Assembly (NCBI GenBank): GCA_963757115.1
Contig: CAVWQV010000015.1
Coordinates: 186,001-250,000, forward strand
Reading direction: 5' to 3'
Source of the DNA: CAVWQV01 sp963757115
GTDB taxonomy: Bacteria > Pseudomonadota > Alphaproteobacteria > Acetobacterales > Acetobacteraceae
Length of the DNA: 64,000 bases
In this document: positions 61,877-64,000 of the stretch, in pieces
How the letters are laid out: every line of letters begins with the position of its first letter
Numbering within the stretch: position 1 is the first letter of the stretch
The notes under the pieces: model-generated
What the model saw: only the letters and a program-made list of their open reading frames with translations
Databases searched by the model: none
Told to the model about the DNA's origin: nothing
Made by a program: the position numbers and the translations under genes

Positions 61877-63274
61877 ATGAGTCCGCCCCGCGCCAACTCC
61901 GCCGCTGCCCGCGACATCGCCACCGTCCTGCATCCCTACACGGATCTGCAGGCGCACCTGGAAGTCGGCCCGTTGGTCGTCAGTCGCGGCAAGGGCGTGC
62001 GCGTGTGGGACGAGAACGGCCGCGAATACATCGAGAGCGTTGCGGGCCTGTGGTGTGCGGCGCTCGGCTTCGACAATGAGCGCCTGGTGCAGGCTGCGGC
62101 GAACCAGATGCGCAAGCTGCCCTTCTATCACGCCTTCACGGCCAAATCCCACGAGCCGATGATCGAGTTGGCCGAAATGCTGGTGGCGCGCGCGCCGCTG
62201 CCAATGAGCAAGGTGTTCTTCGCCAACTCGGGCTCGGAGGCGAACGACAGCGCGGTCAAGATGGTTTGGTACATGAACAACGCCCTGGGCCGGCCGGCGA
62301 AGAAGAAGATCATCGGCCGGGTCAAGGGCTATCACGGCATCACCATCGCAAGCGCGTCGATCACCGGCCTGCCTGCCAACCACCGTTCGTTCGACGTGCC
62401 GTTGCCGGGGTTCGTTCACACGATCACTCCCCATTTCTATCATGGGGCGCTACCCGGTGAGAGCGAGGACGCGTTCGCCAGCCGCTGCGCCGACGAGCTC
62501 GAGAAGCTGATCCTTGCAGAGGGCCCCGACACGGTGGCCGCCATGTGGGCCGAGCCCGTCATGGGCGCGGGGGGCGTGATCGTTCCGCCCCGCGGCTATT
62601 TTCCTAAGATCCAGGCCGTGCTGCGCAAATACGATGTGCTCCTCGTGGCCGACGAGGTGATCTGCGGATTCTTCCGTACAGGCAACTATTGGGGCTCCCA
62701 GACGCTCGACGTGGTGCCCGACATCATGACCTGCGCCAAGGCGTTGTCGTCCTCCTACCTGCCGATCAGCGCGGTGCTGGTGAATGACCGCGTATTCGCG
62801 GCGCTCGCGCAGGAAAGCCACGCCATCGGCACGTTCGGCCACGGCTTCACCTATTCGGGCCATCCCGTTGCGGCCGCTGTGGCGGTGGAGACGCTGAAGA
62901 TCTACGACGAGCTGGAGATGCTCGACCACGTTCGCCAGGTCGGTCCCCGCCTGCAACAAGGGCTGCGGGAGCGCTTCGCCGACCATCCCTTCGTGGGCGA
63001 GGTGCGCGGTGTCGGTCTGATCGCCGCCGTCGAGTTCGTCGCCGACAAGGCCGAGCGCACCAATTTCCCGCCGGCCGCCAAAGTCGGCGCGCGGCTGACC
63101 AAGCTGTTGGAGGAGCATGGCGTGATCGGCCGCGTGGTGGCCGGCGACTCGATGTGCTTCAGCCCCCCGCTGATCATCACCGAAGCCGAGATCGACGAAA
63201 TGCTGGACCGGGTCGGGCGTGCGGTGGAAGCCCTCACCGTGCAGCTGCGCCGCGAACAGATCGCGGTAGTCTGA
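61877..63274 (+). CDS. Class III (omega-type) aminotransferase
   Basis: A PLP-dependent transaminase of 465 residues in the class III family. Evidence: VWDENGREYIESVAGLWCAA, KVFFANSGSEANDSAVKMVW, a WAEPVMGAGGVIVPP segment with the Glu, ADEVICGFFRTG containing the Asp that pairs with the PLP nitrogen, and the Schiff-base Lys in ITCAKALSSSYLPISAVL-like sequence at DIMTCAKALSSSYLPI. It resembles putrescine/beta-alanine:pyruvate aminotransferases. Substrate is uncertain. A terminator hairpin follows. Confidence 0.93.
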   Translation: MSPPRANSAAARDIATVLHPYTDLQAHLEVGPLVVSRGKGVRVWDENGREYIESVAGLWCAALGFDNERLVQAAANQMRKLPFYHAFTAKSHEPMIELAEMLVARAPLPMSKVFFANSGSEANDSAVKMVWYMNNALGRPAKKKIIGRVKGYHGITIASASITGLPANHRSFDVPLPGFVHTITPHFYHGALPGESEDAFASRCADELEKLILAEGPDTVAAMWAEPVMGAGGVIVPPRGYFPKIQAVLRKYDVLLVADEVICGFFRTGNYWGSQTLDVVPDIMTCAKALSSSYLPISAVLVNDRVFAALAQESHAIGTFGHGFTYSGHPVAAAVAVETLKIYDELEMLDHVRQVGPRLQQGLRERFADHPFVGEVRGVGLIAAVEFVADKAERTNFPPAAKVGARLTKLLEEHGVIGRVVAGDSMCFSPPLIITEAEIDEMLDRVGRAVEALTVQLRREQIAVV

Positions 63275-63290
63275 AGGCCGTCACCCAACC

Positions 63291-63312
63291 ATGGTGCGCG
63301 TAGGCGCACCAT
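63291..63312. terminator. Hairpin between convergent aminotransferase and phosphoketolase genes
   Basis: ATGGTGCGC (63291-63299) and GCGCACCAT (63304-63312) pair perfectly around GTAG. It is positioned 17 bases after the aminotransferase stop and before the opposing gene end, and probably stops transcription from both sides. Confidence 0.65.
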
Positions 63313-63406
63313 TCGGGGCTTTACGCAGCGGCTCCAGATAAACCCGCCCATCGCAGGTCGCGTCGGTCCGGGTCTGGCCGGATCGGGCGACCGGCGGCGT
63401 CCGGCA

Positions 63407-64000
63407 TCAATCGGTGTGCTGCGGCCAGCGCCAGTTCGCCACCTCGGGCAAGTCGCGGCCGTGCGCGGCGATATACTCCCGGTGGGCGAGCAGCTTGTCG
63501 CGGATCGCCTGCTTGGCGTAGGCGGCGGCGGGGCCGAGCTGCGGCAGACGGTCAATGACCACGCCCACCAAATGAAATCGGTCGAGGCCATTCAGCACCA
63601 CCATGTCGAACGGCGTCGTCGTGGTGCCCTCCTCCTGATAGCCGCGCACGTGAAAGTTGTCGTGATTGGTGCGCTTGTAGGTCAAGCGATGGATCAGGGT
63701 CGGGTAGCCGTGAAATGCGAACACAACGGTCTTGTCGCGGGTGAACAAGGCATCGAAGTCGTGCGCGGATAACCCGTGCGGGTGCGCGTAGTCCGGTATC
63801 AAAGTCATCAGGTCGACCACGTTTACGACGCGAATTCGCAGCTCCGGCAGGTGCTGGCGTAACAGATCGACCGCGGCGAGTGTTTCCAAGGTGGGAACGT
63901 CGCCGGCGCAGGCCATCACCACGTCAGGCTCGCCGCCCTGATCGTTACTGGCCCATTCCCAAATGCCAATGCCGGCCGCGCAATGCCGCTCGGCCGCTTC
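63407..64000 (-). CDS. xfp: Phosphoketolase, C-terminal part, cut by window edge
   Basis: The last roughly 197 residues of a xylulose-5-phosphate/fructose-6-phosphate phosphoketolase, which splits sugar phosphates to acetyl phosphate. Visible are DVVMACAGDVPTLETLAAVD, LRIRVVNVVDLMTLIP, FDALFTRDKTVVFAFHGYP, TLIHRLTYKRTNHDNFHVRG and GTTTTPFDMVVLNGLDRFHL, all classic XFP C-terminal elements. The rest (about 600 residues with the ThDP site) lies beyond position 64000. A fermentative or carbon-conserving route to acetyl phosphate is implied. Confidence 0.95.
   Translation of the reverse strand, partial: EAAERHCAAGIGIWEWASNDQGGEPDVVMACAGDVPTLETLAAVDLLRQHLPELRIRVVNVVDLMTLIPDYAHPHGLSAHDFDALFTRDKTVVFAFHGYPTLIHRLTYKRTNHDNFHVRGYQEEGTTTTPFDMVVLNGLDRFHLVGVVIDRLPQLGPAAAYAKQAIRDKLLAHREYIAAHGRDLPEVANWRWPQHTD

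Noticed and set aside
1..64000. CRISPR arrays or cas genes
   Set aside because: No evenly spaced direct repeats of 24-40 bases and no Cas-like proteins were seen on either strand.

Overview
The window is GC-rich, densely packed bacterial chromosome, most likely from an alphaproteobacterium of the Rhodospirillales/Acetobacteraceae kind. This is inferred from gene content and order: a twin-membrane-segment protein followed by etfB-etfA-hbd, a hisB-DUF2628-hisH-hisA-hisF-hisE run, clpS-clpA, a phasin (polyhydroxyalkanoate storage) and a C30-type carotenoid gene set. No phage, plasmid or CRISPR backbone is present. One complete tRNA (Cys) is seen.

A property of the sequence itself matters for reading it. 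At least fifteen conserved genes, including the essential-looking hisA and dapB, are broken by single-base gains or losses while the protein sequence on both sides stays well conserved. Most are isolated events. Two stretches (about 19.2-20.9 kb and 33.8-37.1 kb) carry many. This looks more like uncorrected long-read indel error than decay, so these genes are annotated as one CDS across the shift and the shift position is given.

Layout. 0-2.7 kb (minus): fatty-acid/electron-transfer genes hbd, etfA, etfB and a small membrane protein. 2.8-8.4 kb: an MscS-type channel overlapping a 2OG-Fe dioxygenase, a polysaccharide pyruvyl transferase and a CaiB-type CoA transferase. 8.5-15.1 kb (plus): histidine operon with a GNAT acetyltransferase and a GT39-like glycosyltransferase embedded in it, then HIT and PPOX-fold genes. 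15.1-21.4 kb: small secreted proteins, a NUDIX hydrolase, a PPOX-fold protein, a GT87-like membrane protein, dapB and an outer-membrane barrel protein.

21.6-29.1 kb is bounded by a 5'-half copy of tRNA-Cys and the intact tRNA-Cys in the same orientation. It holds a beta-helix-like protein, a truncated IS256-family transposase, a RidA/molybdenum hydroxylase/RraA-like operon and a truncated solute-binding protein. It looks like a degraded tRNA-associated island. 29.2-31.2 kb carries an unrecognised overlapping pair: a secreted vWA-like protein and a four-segment membrane coiled-coil protein.

31.3-46.2 kb is catabolic and redox in character: MBL hydrolase, two SDRs, an ABM-fold protein, dodecin, a paoABC-type periplasmic aldehyde oxidoreductase, a CocE/NonD hydrolase, a LysR/DoxX/NmrA set with a likely operator, an LLM flavin oxidoreductase and an MFS exporter. 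46.3-54.2 kb contains a staphyloxanthin-like set: two CrtN/CrtP-family desaturase/oxidases, an acyltransferase, a GT2 glycosyltransferase, a DUF2141 protein and a divergent aldehyde dehydrogenase, with no crtM. 54.3-64 kb: amidohydrolase, clpA/clpS, phasin, a D,D-carboxypeptidase with a SPOR domain, a conserved hypothetical, a class III aminotransferase and the C-terminal end of phosphoketolase.
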